The position numbers and the translations under genes were made by a program. A stretch of 64,000 nucleotides of DNA from Bacillus sp. FJAT-45350 (GTDB lineage: Bacteria > Bacillota > Bacilli > Bacillales > NISU01): NCBI RefSeq assembly GCF_002335805.1, contig NZ_NISU01000001.1, positions 2,612,079-2,676,078 of the forward strand, written 5' to 3'. Position 1 is the first letter of the stretch. Every line of letters begins with the position of its first letter. The notes beneath the pieces are model-generated. The model searched no databases, was not told where the DNA came from, and was given only the letters and a program-made list of their open reading frames with translations. This document shows, piece after piece, positions 36,348 through 46,819 of this stretch.

Positions 36348-36489
36348 TTTCATTCCCCCTAATCTTTTCTTCTTTTTCAACTAGAACCTTTCGGTTACAC
36401 GGAGTTTCCTCCTAAACATCTGAAGTAGAAATTCAATGTTTATTACTATCTACACTATACTTATTTTCTTAATGTTTAGTATTTAGTAA

Positions 36490-36506
36490 ATTTCATATTA
36501 TGAAAT
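36490..36506. promoter_or_regulatory. Perfect 17-bp palindrome, candidate IclR operator
   Basis: ATTTCATATTATGAAAT: 8-bp perfect arms around one base. It lies 143 bp before the monooxygenase start and about 40 bp before a TATAGT (36454-36459, minus strand) that could be a -10 without a good -35. An upstream palindrome with a weak promoter suits an activator. The 362-bp gap 36348-36709 otherwise holds only the terminator at 36604. Confidence 0.5.
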
Positions 36507-36603
36507 AAACTAATATTTTTTTGATTTTTTTAAATTTTCACTATTTTTTATAACCTCTACTAAATTATGTAAATTAAAAAAATAATAACATATTTATATT
36601 GAA

Positions 36604-36642
36604 GAAAATCTTGCAACCAGCCTATTTGATTGCAAGATTTTC
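36604..36642 (-). terminator. Terminator of the nitrate assimilation genes
   Basis: Thirteen-base arms GAAAATCTTGCAA / TTGCAAGATTTTC, 68 bp after the nitrate reductase stop, then a moderately T-rich tract on the minus strand. Confidence 0.75.
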
Positions 36643-36709
36643 ATTTAGCTTGAACTAAATATTAGTAGTCTCCAATATAAAAGAGTATGCACCGACTTAT
36701 TATAAGGTT

Positions 36710-38881
36710 TTACACTATTACTTCTTTCTTACTATCCTCTGTTGATGCCCTTCTATTATGAACCGGGCTTATATTCACAGCACTTACTTTAAACTCTGGC
36801 ATTTTACATACAGGGTCTAGTGCTGGATTTGTTACCCGATTAATCGATTGTAAATCCCCCCAATGGAAGGGAGAAAATAATGTATCTTCCCTAATAGAAT
36901 CTGTTATTTTGCACTTCATAACAGCTTTCCCACGTTCTGATTCAATTTTAACGAGCTTCTTATCTTCTAGCTCTAAACGTTTTGCTGTAGCAGGATGTAT
37001 CTCAACAAATGCTTCTCGTGAACGGTTATTGAGATCTGCACTTTTCCTTGTTTGAACACCAGATAAATAATGTTCCATTACCCTTCCTGTTGTTAAATAA
37101 TAAGGATATTTTTCGCTTGTCTTTTCTTTTGGAAATTGATATTCCACTACACTAAAGTTTGCTTTCTTATTTTCAGTATAAAATCCTTCAGAAAATAAAC
37201 GTTTTGTTCCCTCATGCTCTTCCGCTGGACAAGGCCAAAATACCCCATCCTCTTTTACACGCTCATACGATATCCCATAATAATCTGCTACTCCACCTTG
37301 ACTTGCTATTCGTAGCTCATTAAAAATATCTTCAGCCTTTTCATACTGAAACCACTTTCCTCTTCCTAATGATGTCGCTAGTTCACAAAGAATTTTCCAA
37401 TCGTCCTTCGCCTCACCTGGTGGCTTCCGTTTCGCTGAGCGATAAACCACTCTTCCTTCTAAATTAGTCATCGTACCCTCATCCTCTAGATAGGATGTTG
37501 TCGGAAGGATTAAATCTGCCATTCTTGCTGTTTCAGAAACAAACATGTCTACTACTACTAGAAAATCTAGTTTTTTCATTGCTTTCTCTACAAATAATGC
37601 ATTTGGACTTGATACAACAGGGTTTGAACCCATCAGAAATAATGCTTTAATCTCTTCTTTATCCACTTTTTCTAGTAGTTCATATGCAGATACTCCTTTT
37701 CGAGGAATTTCTGCTTCATCTATATCCCACACGTTTGCTATATGCTTGCGATGGTCGTCATTTTCAATTGAGCGATAGCCTGGTAATTGGTCTGCCTTTT
37801 GACCGTGCTCACGCCCCCCTTGACCATTCCCTTGCCCTGTTATTGCTCCATAACCACAAGCGTATTTTCCGATTTTCCCTGTAGCTAATACTAAGTGTAA
37901 AAATTGCTTTACTGTCTGGAAACCACTTGCATGTTGTTCAACGCCTCTAGCGGTAAAAATCATTCCTGTTTCAGCTTTACCATATTGTCTCGCTGCTTCT
38001 TGAATATCAGCTAGGGGTACATCACATAATTCAGAGATTTCTTCTACATTAATATCTCTGATTTTTTCTTTTAAACTATTGAATCCATTTGTACGATTTT
38101 TTATAAAAGCTTCATCTATATATCCTTCTTCTACAATTACCTTCAACATCCCAATCGCTAAGTTTGCATCCATCCCAGGACGAATCTTCAAATGCAAATC
38201 AGCCATCTTAGTAGTCGCTGTTTCCCTAGGGTCAATTGCAATTATGAAAGCTCCATTCTTTTTTGCCTTTCTGAAATAAGGCATAATGGTCGGCTGACAT
38301 TCAGCAATATTCGTTCCAGCTAAAATGATACATTCGGCATCCTTAATTTCTGTTAGCTCATTAGTAAGTCCTCTATCAATACCAAATGCAGCATTTGCTG
38401 CAGATGCTGCCGCGCTCATACAAAACCGACCATTATAATCGATATACTTCGTTTGCAATCCTACCCTAGCAAACTTTCCTAATAGATAGGCTTCCTCGTT
38501 AGTTAAGGAGCCTCCCCCATAAACACCAATTGAATCGTTGCCAAATTCATCTTGTAAACTTGTAAACTGCTCAACAATCATCTCATAAGCCAAATCCCAA
38601 GAAATTCGAACAAATTCACCATCTATATTTAAAAGAGGGTGGGTCACTCTTTCATTATTTATCGCATGCTGATGGGCTTGAGTTCCTTTAATACATAGTC
38701 TTCCTTCTGACGTTGGATCTAGCTTGTTAGGTTTCACTTTAAAACGATTTCTTTTTATGATTCGTTCTTCAATGAGCTCCATTGAACATTGCATACTACA
38801 ATATGGACAACGAGTCTTTAGTATTGTTTCTGCACTCTGCTTCATTTGCTTTTCACGGAAATACCGTAGCATATCACTCAT
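36710..38881 (-). CDS. nasC: Assimilatory nitrate reductase catalytic subunit
   Basis: 723 residues, a molybdopterin guanine dinucleotide enzyme reducing nitrate to nitrite in the cytoplasm. The N-terminal [4Fe-4S] site is CPYCSMQC with a later Cys in GRLCIKG (residues 24-65). Further motifs are NGRFCMSAAASAANAAFG, GSNPVVSSPNALFVEKAM, SETARMADLILPTTSYLEDEGT, and a C-terminal molybdopterin-binding segment LTTGRVMEHYLSGVQTRKS. The NADH-binding partner NasB of B. subtilis is not in the window, so ferredoxin, flavodoxin or a distant reductase may donate electrons. GAGGGTG precedes the ATG. Confidence 0.93.
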   Translation of the reverse strand: MSDMLRYFREKQMKQSAETILKTRCPYCSMQCSMELIEERIIKRNRFKVKPNKLDPTSEGRLCIKGTQAHQHAINNERVTHPLLNIDGEFVRISWDLAYEMIVEQFTSLQDEFGNDSIGVYGGGSLTNEEAYLLGKFARVGLQTKYIDYNGRFCMSAAASAANAAFGIDRGLTNELTEIKDAECIILAGTNIAECQPTIMPYFRKAKKNGAFIIAIDPRETATTKMADLHLKIRPGMDANLAIGMLKVIVEEGYIDEAFIKNRTNGFNSLKEKIRDINVEEISELCDVPLADIQEAARQYGKAETGMIFTARGVEQHASGFQTVKQFLHLVLATGKIGKYACGYGAITGQGNGQGGREHGQKADQLPGYRSIENDDHRKHIANVWDIDEAEIPRKGVSAYELLEKVDKEEIKALFLMGSNPVVSSPNALFVEKAMKKLDFLVVVDMFVSETARMADLILPTTSYLEDEGTMTNLEGRVVYRSAKRKPPGEAKDDWKILCELATSLGRGKWFQYEKAEDIFNELRIASQGGVADYYGISYERVKEDGVFWPCPAEEHEGTKRLFSEGFYTENKKANFSVVEYQFPKEKTSEKYPYYLTTGRVMEHYLSGVQTRKSADLNNRSREAFVEIHPATAKRLELEDKKLVKIESERGKAVMKCKITDSIREDTLFSPFHWGDLQSINRVTNPALDPVCKMPEFKVSAVNISPVHNRRASTEDSKKEVIV

Positions 38882-38921
38882 ATATACACCCTCTTAAAGA
38901 AAAACGCATAGCGTCTTTTTC

Positions 38922-39245
38922 TTAAATATACAAATACACATTCTCTCCCTCTATTACTGCCTCATAAACCTTAACACATCCAGTATCTGGTTTTTGAACA
39001 AGACCATCTTTCAAATTTATTTTTCTATCATGTAATGGACAGAAAACATGCTCTCCACTGACGATACCTTGTGATAATGGTCCCTGCTTATGAGGACACT
39101 TATTATTGACTGCACGAATTGTTCCATCATTTAATCGAAATAATGCAATACTACGCTTCCCAATAATAACCTCTTTCCCAACCTTATCAGGAATTTCCGA
39201 TAACTTTGCCACACTCACTTTATTCAACTGCTTTGTTGTACCCAT
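38922..39245 (-). CDS. nasE: Nitrite reductase small subunit
   Basis: 107 residues from the ATG at 39245 (GGGGAGG 8 bases before); a longer reading has no ribosome site. Rieske-type [2Fe-2S] domain with CPHKQGPLSQG and CPLHDRKINL. It is the NirD/NasE partner of the large subunit 60 bp upstream. Length agrees with B. subtilis NasE. Confidence 0.93.
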   Translation of the reverse strand: MGTTKQLNKVSVAKLSEIPDKVGKEVIIGKRSIALFRLNDGTIRAVNNKCPHKQGPLSQGIVSGEHVFCPLHDRKINLKDGLVQKPDTGCVKVYEAVIEGENVYLYI

Positions 39246-39305
39246 TGTTTCTGCCTCCCCGCATTTTTTAGAAATCAAAGTTAGATGATGACCAGTTCAT
39301 TACTA

Positions 39306-41726
39306 TTATTGAGGTACTACAACATTATTTTTAAATAAATCATTTTGTAACTCTGTATCTTCTACAATCTCTTTCCACGGGTCTTTTAGTACAGATAAAG
39401 CTATTTCCATACGGTCACTTAATTCTTCACGTTGTTTGTGATCTTCTACAATAGCTTTTTGAATTGAGTCAAGACCAACACGTTCAACCCAATGAGATGT
39501 ACGTTCTAAATAACGTGCAGTTTCTCTATATAATTGTAAAAATGCAGCAGTCATTTCAATTACTTCTTCTGTCGTTTCTACCCGACAAAGGAGGTCTCCT
39601 CCACGTAAATCTGTACCACCATTTCCTCCAACATAAAGCTCCCAAGTCCCTTCAAGTCCAACAATCCCAACATCTTTAATTCCCGACTCAGCACAGTTAC
39701 GAGGACACGCGGATACTGCCATTTTTACTTTATGTGGTGTACTTAACCTTTCAAATTTCTTCTCTAGTTCAATTCCAAGCCCGATAGAATCCTGTGTTCC
39801 AAATCGACAGAAGCTCTCACCGACACATGTTTTCACTGTTCGAAGTGTTTTTCCATATGCATAGCCTGATGGCATATCAAGGTCCTTCCAAACGTTTGGA
39901 ACATCCTCCTTTTTCACTCCTAATAGGTCAAGACGCTGTCCCCCAGTGAACTTCACTAATGGAACATCATACTTTTCAGCTACCTCTGCAATACGCTTTA
40001 AATCTTGAGGATTTGTCACACCACCATAGATTCTAGGAACGACTGAATAAGTCCCATCCTTTTGAATATTTGCATGAAGTCTTTCATTAACAAACCTAGA
40101 TTCTCTTTCATCTTCATATTCAGTTGGGATGACCATACCTAAATAATAATTTAATGCTGGACGACATTTTGAGCAGCCCTCTTCATTCTTCCACTCAAGT
40201 ACATTCATTACCTCACGAGTATGAGTTAAGCCTTTGTCACGGATAGCTACTACTACTTCTTCATGAGATAAATCTGTGCAGCCACATACTGTTTCTTTTT
40301 CCTGACCAGCGTAGTCATCACCAAGAGTATCAGCTAAAATATCCGCCACTACTGGTTTACATCCACCGCACGAACGTCCTGCATTTGTACAGCTACTTAT
40401 TTCTGAAACCGTACAAAGACCATCATTCTTTATCGCATTGACGATTTCTCCTTTAGAAATACCATTACACCCACATACCTGGTCAGAGTCTACCATTGCT
40501 GCAGCACCTACGTCAGAACTACCTTCACCACCATGTAATAGACTAATAGGAGCTATGCTCGAAATATCTTCTCCTTTATTTATCATCGAAAGTAGGGTCG
40601 TGCCTTCTTTTGTATCTCCAAATAAAACAGCACCAACGACTTTATTATCACGAATCATTATTTTTTTATAAATTCCTTCATACTCATCAAAGATTCGTAC
40701 ACCCCTAGATATACCATCATCAACAAATTCTCCAGCAGAAAATACATCTACACCAGAAACCTTTAGCTTTGTTGATAGGATTGAGCCTTTGTAACCCTCA
40801 CTTGGATTCGTTTCACAAATATGCTGTGCCAACACTTTTCCTTGCTCATATAGTGGTGCTACTAAACCATAGACCAGCTCTCTATGTTCTGCACATTCAC
40901 CGACTGCATAAATATTGTCTTCACTTGTTTGCATGAAATCATTGACGACAATACCACGATTCACACCAATTCCACTTTCAACGGCTATCGAAACATTCGG
41001 CTTAATCCCTACAGCCATTACAACTAAGTCAGCTTTTGTACTAGTCCCATCTTTAAATCGAATTCCTTTGACTCGTTTTCGTCCTACTATTTCCGATGTG
41101 AATTTTTTCATTAAAAATTTCATACCTTGCTTCTCTAATTCATTTCTTAATAATACTGCCGCATCCCTATCAAGCTGTCGTTCCATCAAATAGTCATGGA
41201 TATGCACCACTTCTACATCCATTCCTAAATTTAATAAACCACGTGCTGCCTCTAAGCCTAGTAAGCCACCACCAATCACTACTGCCTTTTTGTATTTATT
41301 CGAAGATTCAATCATTTCTTCGCAGTCTTCTATACTTCTGAAAGCAATAACTCCGTCTAAGTCAGCACCTGGTACTGGAAGTATGAAAGGGTTTGAACCT
41401 GTCGCAATGATTAACTTATCGTAATCTACTACTCTATCTTTATTAGTGACCACCTTCTGAACTTTTTTATCAATCGTACGTACCTCTTCATCTGTATATA
41501 GTGTTATGTTATTTTCTTCGTACCAGTTAAGGTCATTAATTGTAATGTCATCAATCGTTGTATCACCTTGCAAGACTGTCGAAAGAAGAATTCGGTTATA
41601 GTTAGGGTGAGGCTCTTTACCAAATATCGTAATTTCGTATTTCTCTTTGTCTACTTTTAAAATTTCTTCAATACATCGGACACCTGCCATACCATTCCCA
41701 ATTAATACTAATTTTTTCTTATTCAT
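39306..41726 (-). CDS. nasD: Nitrite reductase large subunit
   Basis: 806 residues from the ATG at 41726 (TAGGAGG 9 bases before). Domains in order: FAD/NAD(P) oxidoreductase (KLVLIGNGMAGVRCIEEI; AVVIGGGLLGLEAARGL), two BFD-like [2Fe-2S] domains (CGCNGISKGEIV; CGCTDLSHEEVV with CSKCRP), the ferredoxin-like half-domain, and the sirohaem/[4Fe-4S] site TCVGESFCRFG with SACPRNC. It reduces nitrite to ammonia with NAD(P)H. Sequence order and length match B. subtilis NasD. It is 109 bp after nasA. Confidence 0.95.
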   Translation of the reverse strand: MNKKKLVLIGNGMAGVRCIEEILKVDKEKYEITIFGKEPHPNYNRILLSTVLQGDTTIDDITINDLNWYEENNITLYTDEEVRTIDKKVQKVVTNKDRVVDYDKLIIATGSNPFILPVPGADLDGVIAFRSIEDCEEMIESSNKYKKAVVIGGGLLGLEAARGLLNLGMDVEVVHIHDYLMERQLDRDAAVLLRNELEKQGMKFLMKKFTSEIVGRKRVKGIRFKDGTSTKADLVVMAVGIKPNVSIAVESGIGVNRGIVVNDFMQTSEDNIYAVGECAEHRELVYGLVAPLYEQGKVLAQHICETNPSEGYKGSILSTKLKVSGVDVFSAGEFVDDGISRGVRIFDEYEGIYKKIMIRDNKVVGAVLFGDTKEGTTLLSMINKGEDISSIAPISLLHGGEGSSDVGAAAMVDSDQVCGCNGISKGEIVNAIKNDGLCTVSEISSCTNAGRSCGGCKPVVADILADTLGDDYAGQEKETVCGCTDLSHEEVVVAIRDKGLTHTREVMNVLEWKNEEGCSKCRPALNYYLGMVIPTEYEDERESRFVNERLHANIQKDGTYSVVPRIYGGVTNPQDLKRIAEVAEKYDVPLVKFTGGQRLDLLGVKKEDVPNVWKDLDMPSGYAYGKTLRTVKTCVGESFCRFGTQDSIGLGIELEKKFERLSTPHKVKMAVSACPRNCAESGIKDVGIVGLEGTWELYVGGNGGTDLRGGDLLCRVETTEEVIEMTAAFLQLYRETARYLERTSHWVERVGLDSIQKAIVEDHKQREELSDRMEIALSVLKDPWKEIVEDTELQNDLFKNNVVVPQ

Positions 41727-41835
41727 TAATAACAACCTCCTACAGCGAATTGGTTACAGTTTAATTAATCTGAGTATTTCACATTGTCACTATATATTCA
41801 GTAATAATGTCAGGTTACTTACCAGATAAATTCTT

Positions 41836-43323
41836 TTAAGCAATCGTGCTTTTTCTTTCCTTCTCTTCTATATCAACCGAAGATAACTCATACTCATCAG
41901 CAAAAGAGCCTTTTGGTTCCTCAAGCCAGAAATAACAACATAGAAAACTTAAGAACGCGCCACCCGCTAAAATAAAGAAAAACTGTTGTGGTGTAACAAG
42001 CGTATATAGAACTAAGTAAACAGTCGCTCCTACATTTCCATATGCACCAGACATACCAGCAATCTGACCCGTCAGTCTCTTTTTAACAAATGGAATAACA
42101 GCAAATGTCGCCCCTTCTGCACCTTGTATAAACATTGATGTGACAACCGTCATCACAACTGCTAGAACTAAAGGCCAGCTAGAATCAATCATTCCCATAC
42201 CTACAAGACCTAAACTAATTCCAAACATATAGACAAGCATTGTATTTCGACGACTATTCATCCGATCCGATAAATATCCACCGAGAGGTCTCGCGATTAA
42301 ATTAATAAATGCAAATGACGAAGCAATCAACCCAGCCTGAGCTGGAGACAATGAAAACATAATTTGAAAAAACATAGGTAACATCGAGATAATTGCTAAC
42401 TCAGCGCCAAAATTGGCAAAGTAGGTACTGTTTAACGCTGCTACATTTTTAAACTTATAACGATCATCTTCAGGCACACCTTTTTTCAAAATTGGAACAT
42501 TCACTTTTAAGATGTTGTATACCTGATAAATACAAAACATTAAACATAGTGAGTAAGAAACATAGAGAATTGTATCTGATACCATCCCAGTATCATGTAA
42601 TCTCCATGCAACTAATGCTAATGCGACATAAAGTGGCACCGTCCATAAAATCAATAACGCCATATCTTTCCACGTACTAACTTCTAATGCTGCAATATTC
42701 TTTGGCTTCTCATACACTTTACCTTCAGGAGTATCTCTTGCTAAGATGTAAAAAATCACACCGTATATTAAACATGCAAGCCCAGTAAATGCGATTGCAT
42801 ATCTCCAACCGTTATCTCCACCAAACATCGTTAAAGCAAACCATGGTAAGAGAATTGCACCTGCAGCAGAACCAAAATTACCCCAACCACCATAGATACC
42901 TTCTGCCATACCCACACTTTTTGGTGGGAACCATTCAGACACCATTCGAATTCCGACCACGAAACTTGCTCCAATACTACTAAGGAGTAAACGAGAAATT
43001 AGTAGTTGCATAAAACTATTACCGAAAGCAAATGCGAATGTCGGTATAGCCATGGCAATTAATAAACCACTGTACACTCTTCTAGGACCATACCGGTCAA
43101 GAAGCTTTCCAACAATGATACGAGCTGGAATCGTTAACGCAACATTGACAATCGCAAGGGCTGCAAGATGATCCCCTGTTAACCAACCAGTTGTTTCTAT
43201 CATTGTTGATGCTAACGGAGCCATATTAAACCAAGTAAAGAAAGAGATAAAGAATGCTATCCAAGCAAGGTGAAGCATTTTTGTCTGTTCACTTTTGAAT
43301 GTGAATATGTCCTTAACAGTCAT
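41836..43323 (-). CDS. nasA: Nitrate/nitrite transporter, NarK/NasA family
   Basis: 495 residues, twelve membrane segments of the major facilitator superfamily, nitrate-nitrite porter branch: FISFFTWFNMAPLASTMIET in helix 1 with the helix-2 motif GKLLDRYGPRRVYSG, and the nitrate signature-like glycine-rich runs GIYGGWGNFGSAAGA and GMSGAYGNVGATVYL in helices 5 and 11. First gene of the nas group. AGGGGGA precedes the ATG and a TnrA-like box is upstream. Import for assimilation is the likely role. Confidence 0.93.
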   Translation of the reverse strand: MTVKDIFTFKSEQTKMLHLAWIAFFISFFTWFNMAPLASTMIETTGWLTGDHLAALAIVNVALTIPARIIVGKLLDRYGPRRVYSGLLIAMAIPTFAFAFGNSFMQLLISRLLLSSIGASFVVGIRMVSEWFPPKSVGMAEGIYGGWGNFGSAAGAILLPWFALTMFGGDNGWRYAIAFTGLACLIYGVIFYILARDTPEGKVYEKPKNIAALEVSTWKDMALLILWTVPLYVALALVAWRLHDTGMVSDTILYVSYSLCLMFCIYQVYNILKVNVPILKKGVPEDDRYKFKNVAALNSTYFANFGAELAIISMLPMFFQIMFSLSPAQAGLIASSFAFINLIARPLGGYLSDRMNSRRNTMLVYMFGISLGLVGMGMIDSSWPLVLAVVMTVVTSMFIQGAEGATFAVIPFVKKRLTGQIAGMSGAYGNVGATVYLVLYTLVTPQQFFFILAGGAFLSFLCCYFWLEEPKGSFADEYELSSVDIEEKERKSTIA

Positions 43324-43401
43324 ATAAATCCCCCTAAAGATTTAGTTTTCTGATAATCATATATTGATTTTTCCATAATTTATCTTGTTTGTATCATTTT
43401 C

Positions 43402-43418
43402 CGTTAGAACATCTTACA
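43402..43418 (-). promoter_or_regulatory. TnrA-like box upstream of nasA
   Basis: On the minus strand TGTAAGATGTTCTAACG, one mismatch from the core TGTNA-N7-TNACA of B. subtilis TnrA, 79 bp before the nasA start. The middle is less AT-rich than the full consensus. Consistent with nitrogen-limited induction of the nas genes. Confidence 0.45.
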
Positions 43419-43550
43419 AGTTTTTTACTATTTCTACATTGTAAAATAATCTATCTATACAAAATCCGACACCAATTTCATACGCTATCGTTTTACCGTT
43501 TTATAACCTATAAAATAATACGGTATCCCAATTCACTAGAAAATAAAGAA

Positions 43551-43584
43551 GCTCGTTTGAACGTAGTATCTACGTCAAACGAGC
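43551..43584 (-). terminator. Terminator of the chemoreceptor gene
   Basis: Nearly perfect stem GCTCGTTTGaACGTAG / CTACGTCAAACGAGC with a three-base loop, then TTCTTTATTTTCT on the minus strand. Confidence 0.85.
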
Positions 43585-43598
43585 CCCATTGCCTTATA

Positions 43599-45596
43599 CT
43601 ATTTTACTTTAAACTGTTTACTTAACTCTAAAAGCTGTGTACTAGCTTCATTTAATTTGTCAGCAGATTGAGCCACACTTTCTAAAGCCGCCCCTTGCTG
43701 GTAAGATGCTGCATTCACTTCTTCAACAGAAGCTGATGCTTCTTGAGCAACCTCAGAAATATTCTTAATACTTTCTAAGACATGCTCCTTGTTATCAGCC
43801 ATTCTTTCAATTTCATCTCGAACTGATGAAATTGAATCGATAATTTGATTGACCGATTGTTCGATATCTTTAAACGACTTATCTGTCTCATTAACAGCCT
43901 CGTTCTGAAGCACTGAAATTTCCTTCGTTCTCGAAATTTCACCCATCGCTCTTTCCGATTGGTCAATAATACTGTTAATAGTTTCTCTTACTTTGACAGT
44001 TGCTTGAGAAGATTGATCAGCTAATTTACGTACTTCATCCGCTACAACTGCAAAACCTTTACCATTTTCACCTGCTCTTGCAGCTTCAATACTTGCATTC
44101 AATGCTAGTAGGTTTGTTTGCGCTGATATATCATTAATTGTATCAATAATATTTTCAATCTCTGAAATTCTTGCTGATAAATCAGATATTACTCCCTCTA
44201 CATTTAGAAATACGTCATTTGTTTCTTTTGTCTTTTCCTTCAAGACTTCTACCCGTTTCCCACCATGTAAGCTTACTTCTCTCGTTTTAGAAGTTAGTTT
44301 CTCCATATTTACTGTTTCTTGCTTTACTTCCTCTATTTGATTAGATAAATCAATCGTCTGCTTTTTCGTCTCTTCGACATCATCCACCTGACGTGATGAA
44401 CCAGAAGCTATTTCTGCTACAGAGGCTGAAATCTCTTCACTCGAAGCAATACTTTCTTCAGATAGAGCATTTAATGTTTCAGCTGAATGACTTACTTCAT
44501 TTGCTGAGTTCTGAACAGCTTCCAGAAGCTCCTTCATTTGCTGTGCCATATGATTAAAATCCCTCGTTAACTCACCGACTTCATCTTGGCTCTTCGATGT
44601 TGCTTGAACTGTTAAATCACCGGCTGCTATTTTACTTACTTGTTCTCTTAATTGTTTTATCGGTTTTGTAATTCCAATAGAAAATAAATAAGAGATTACA
44701 AGGGAGATTACTATAGCAATACCTGACACAATAAGAATCACATTACGAAGCTCATTTGCATCAGTTAAAAGGTTTTTGTATACGTAGACAACTCCTATTT
44801 TCCAGCCTGTTTCAGAAACCGTCTCATAGTACATCATTCTCTCTAAGCCTTCATAATCATAATAAATAGACCCTATTTCTGGTCCGGCTAGCATTTGTTT
44901 AATTGTCTCATTTTCCGATAAATCTTCCCCAACTAAAGTTGGGTGAACTAAAGCTGTACCTTCTGTATCATATAAAAATACAAAACCATCATAATTCACA
45001 TCAATCGAACTCATCATATTAGCTAATCCATCTAATGTAATATCAAGTCCAATTGCACCAAGAACATTTCCTGTCGAAGGGTCCAAAACAGCTTTCGCCG
45101 CTGTAACAACAATTGAGCCTTCTTCACTTAAATAGGGGTTTGTCCAAATAACATTATTGACATCCTGTTTAGCCTCTACATACCACGGTCGACCAGTTGG
45201 GTCAAAATCAGGTGGTAAATCAAAATGTGGTGTTAATCGCATATGTTTTGCTTCACTAGCTACATACGCGTAATCAATACCATCATTTAAACTAATTAGT
45301 GAATCAAATTGACTATCAACATTTCCCCATAATATATCTTGTTCTTCTTCATCTGCTGTTAAATAATCAATAAAGGATTGATTTTGACTAAAGAGATAAA
45401 GTTGATTTGAGTAGCCTTCTAGTATTAAATCCCCATAACGTGTGAGTTCTCTGACAATGTTCTCCCCTTCATTTATTGCATTCGTTTCAATCACATTTTT
45501 TGTTTGAGAATATGTAACAAACAGCACAATTGATAAGGTTGAAACGAGTATCGCAACAATTAAGAGAATAAGCTTATTCTGTATCTTCTTAAACAT
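43599..45596 (-). CDS. Methyl-accepting chemotaxis protein with dCache sensor
   Basis: 665 residues. One membrane helix (about 8-28), an extracellular dCache domain, a second helix (about 285-305), HAMP, and a complete signalling domain with the tip [20 protein letters not shown]. The sensor shows RPWYVEAK, then WTNPY and GAIGLDI: the Arg-Trp-Tyr, Tyr and Asp positions of the amino-acid-binding dCache_1 motif (as in PctA or TlpC-type receptors). It is therefore likely to sense amino acids. The ribosome site GAAGGGGA is 12 bases from the ATG, rather far. No restart or frame damage, unlike the HemAT gene. Confidence 0.92.
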   Translation of the reverse strand: MFKKIQNKLILLIVAILVSTLSIVLFVTYSQTKNVIETNAINEGENIVRELTRYGDLILEGYSNQLYLFSQNQSFIDYLTADEEEQDILWGNVDSQFDSLISLNDGIDYAYVASEAKHMRLTPHFDLPPDFDPTGRPWYVEAKQDVNNVIWTNPYLSEEGSIVVTAAKAVLDPSTGNVLGAIGLDITLDGLANMMSSIDVNYDGFVFLYDTEGTALVHPTLVGEDLSENETIKQMLAGPEIGSIYYDYEGLERMMYYETVSETGWKIGVVYVYKNLLTDANELRNVILIVSGIAIVISLVISYLFSIGITKPIKQLREQVSKIAAGDLTVQATSKSQDEVGELTRDFNHMAQQMKELLEAVQNSANEVSHSAETLNALSEESIASSEEISASVAEIASGSSRQVDDVEETKKQTIDLSNQIEEVKQETVNMEKLTSKTREVSLHGGKRVEVLKEKTKETNDVFLNVEGVISDLSARISEIENIIDTINDISAQTNLLALNASIEAARAGENGKGFAVVADEVRKLADQSSQATVKVRETINSIIDQSERAMGEISRTKEISVLQNEAVNETDKSFKDIEQSVNQIIDSISSVRDEIERMADNKEHVLESIKNISEVAQEASASVEEVNAASYQQGAALESVAQSADKLNEASTQLLELSKQFKVK

Positions 45597-45817
45597 AATT
45601 ACTTAAAATCCCCTTCACCTTTTTTTAGAAATAATAACAAAAATTATTCATGAATAGTATATCAGAATCACCTTAAACATCCTATATATTTTCCACTATT
45701 TTGCTAGTGTTATAATCTTCTGATAAATAATATTCCAATATTTACATTTAAATTAACGATTACAAAAAGAGTAAATTGTTCAACTTAATGATATGGAAAA
45801 TGAGGTGATATAAAGCT

Positions 45818-46777
45818 ATGGTATATGTATTATTACTTGTTGGATTTGTCTTATTAATTAAAGGGGCTGATTACTTTGTAAATGGTTCCTCGAAAATAGC
45901 CAAACTATTACGCATTTCTCCAATCATCGTAGGACTTACGATTGTAGCATTTGGGACCGGAGCCCCAGAAGCAACAGTAAGTATCATCGCGGCATTAGAA
46001 GGGAATACCGATGTCACATTAGGGAATGTTGTCGGGAGTAACATTCTAAATATCTCCCTTGTTGTCGGAATAACTGCATTTATTTTCCCTTTAAAAGTAG
46101 AAAGTGCCACAATCCGAAAAGAAATTCCCTTTACCTTTTTGGCAGGGATTACACTAATTGTCTTGATGAGTGATCAATTCTTAGAGTTCTCACCAGTTAA
46201 TATGATTACACGGAGCGATGGAATTATCTTTTTGCTATTCTTCGCTATCTTTATGTATTACGTTATTGAGGCTGCCAGGAATAGTCGAGAAGAAAACTTT
46301 GCGGAGCAAATAAACCCTAACGATACAGGAACATGGGGGAAAAATATTCTTCTAACCGTAGGTGGGTTAGCTGCTATCGTGTTGGGTGGTTATTTCGTTG
46401 TAGAAACTAGTACAGAAATCGCTTTTCGATTTGGAATGAGTGAAACATTAGTCGGGTTAACAATTGTAGCGATTGGGTCCTCACTTCCTGAATTGATAAC
46501 TTCTATTACTGCAGCATTAAAACAACAAAGTGAAATTGCATTAGGTAATATTGTTGGAAGCTCGATATTTAACATTCTTTTTGTCCTTGGCTTATCATCG
46601 ATTATTACACCACTTCCTGTAAGCGATAAAATATTCTTTGATGTAATCGTAATGATATTCCTAACCATTGTATTGTTTGTCTTCTCAAGAACTCAGTGCA
46701 AGGTTGCAAAAGGCGAGGGGCTAGCCCTTACTGTAGGCTATATTGTCTATCTTATTTACATTATTATTAGAAATTAA
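45818..46777 (+). CDS. Calcium/sodium antiporter family protein
   Basis: 319 residues with ten hydrophobic segments and two inverted alpha repeats: GLTIVAFGTGAPEATVSII with LGNVVGSNILNISLVVG, and GLTIVAIGSSLPELITSITA with LGNIVGSSIFNILFVLG. These are the ion-binding repeats of the YrbG/CaCA exchangers. Exchange of Na or K for Ca is the family role; the actual ions here are unknown. GAGGTGA precedes the ATG. The terminator at 46776 follows directly. Confidence 0.92.
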   Translation: MVYVLLLVGFVLLIKGADYFVNGSSKIAKLLRISPIIVGLTIVAFGTGAPEATVSIIAALEGNTDVTLGNVVGSNILNISLVVGITAFIFPLKVESATIRKEIPFTFLAGITLIVLMSDQFLEFSPVNMITRSDGIIFLLFFAIFMYYVIEAARNSREENFAEQINPNDTGTWGKNILLTVGGLAAIVLGGYFVVETSTEIAFRFGMSETLVGLTIVAIGSSLPELITSITAALKQQSEIALGNIVGSSIFNILFVLGLSSIITPLPVSDKIFFDVIVMIFLTIVLFVFSRTQCKVAKGEGLALTVGYIVYLIYIIIRN

Positions 46778-46810
46778 AATCTCCGTTTGCATATGACAAA
46801 CGGAGATTTT
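46776..46810. terminator. Bidirectional terminator
   Basis: Fourteen-base perfect arms AAAATCTCCGTTTG / CAAACGGAGATTTT between the antiporter and DUF1028 genes, with T or A tracts on both sides. Confidence 0.9.
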
Positions 46811-46819
46811 AATTTCATT

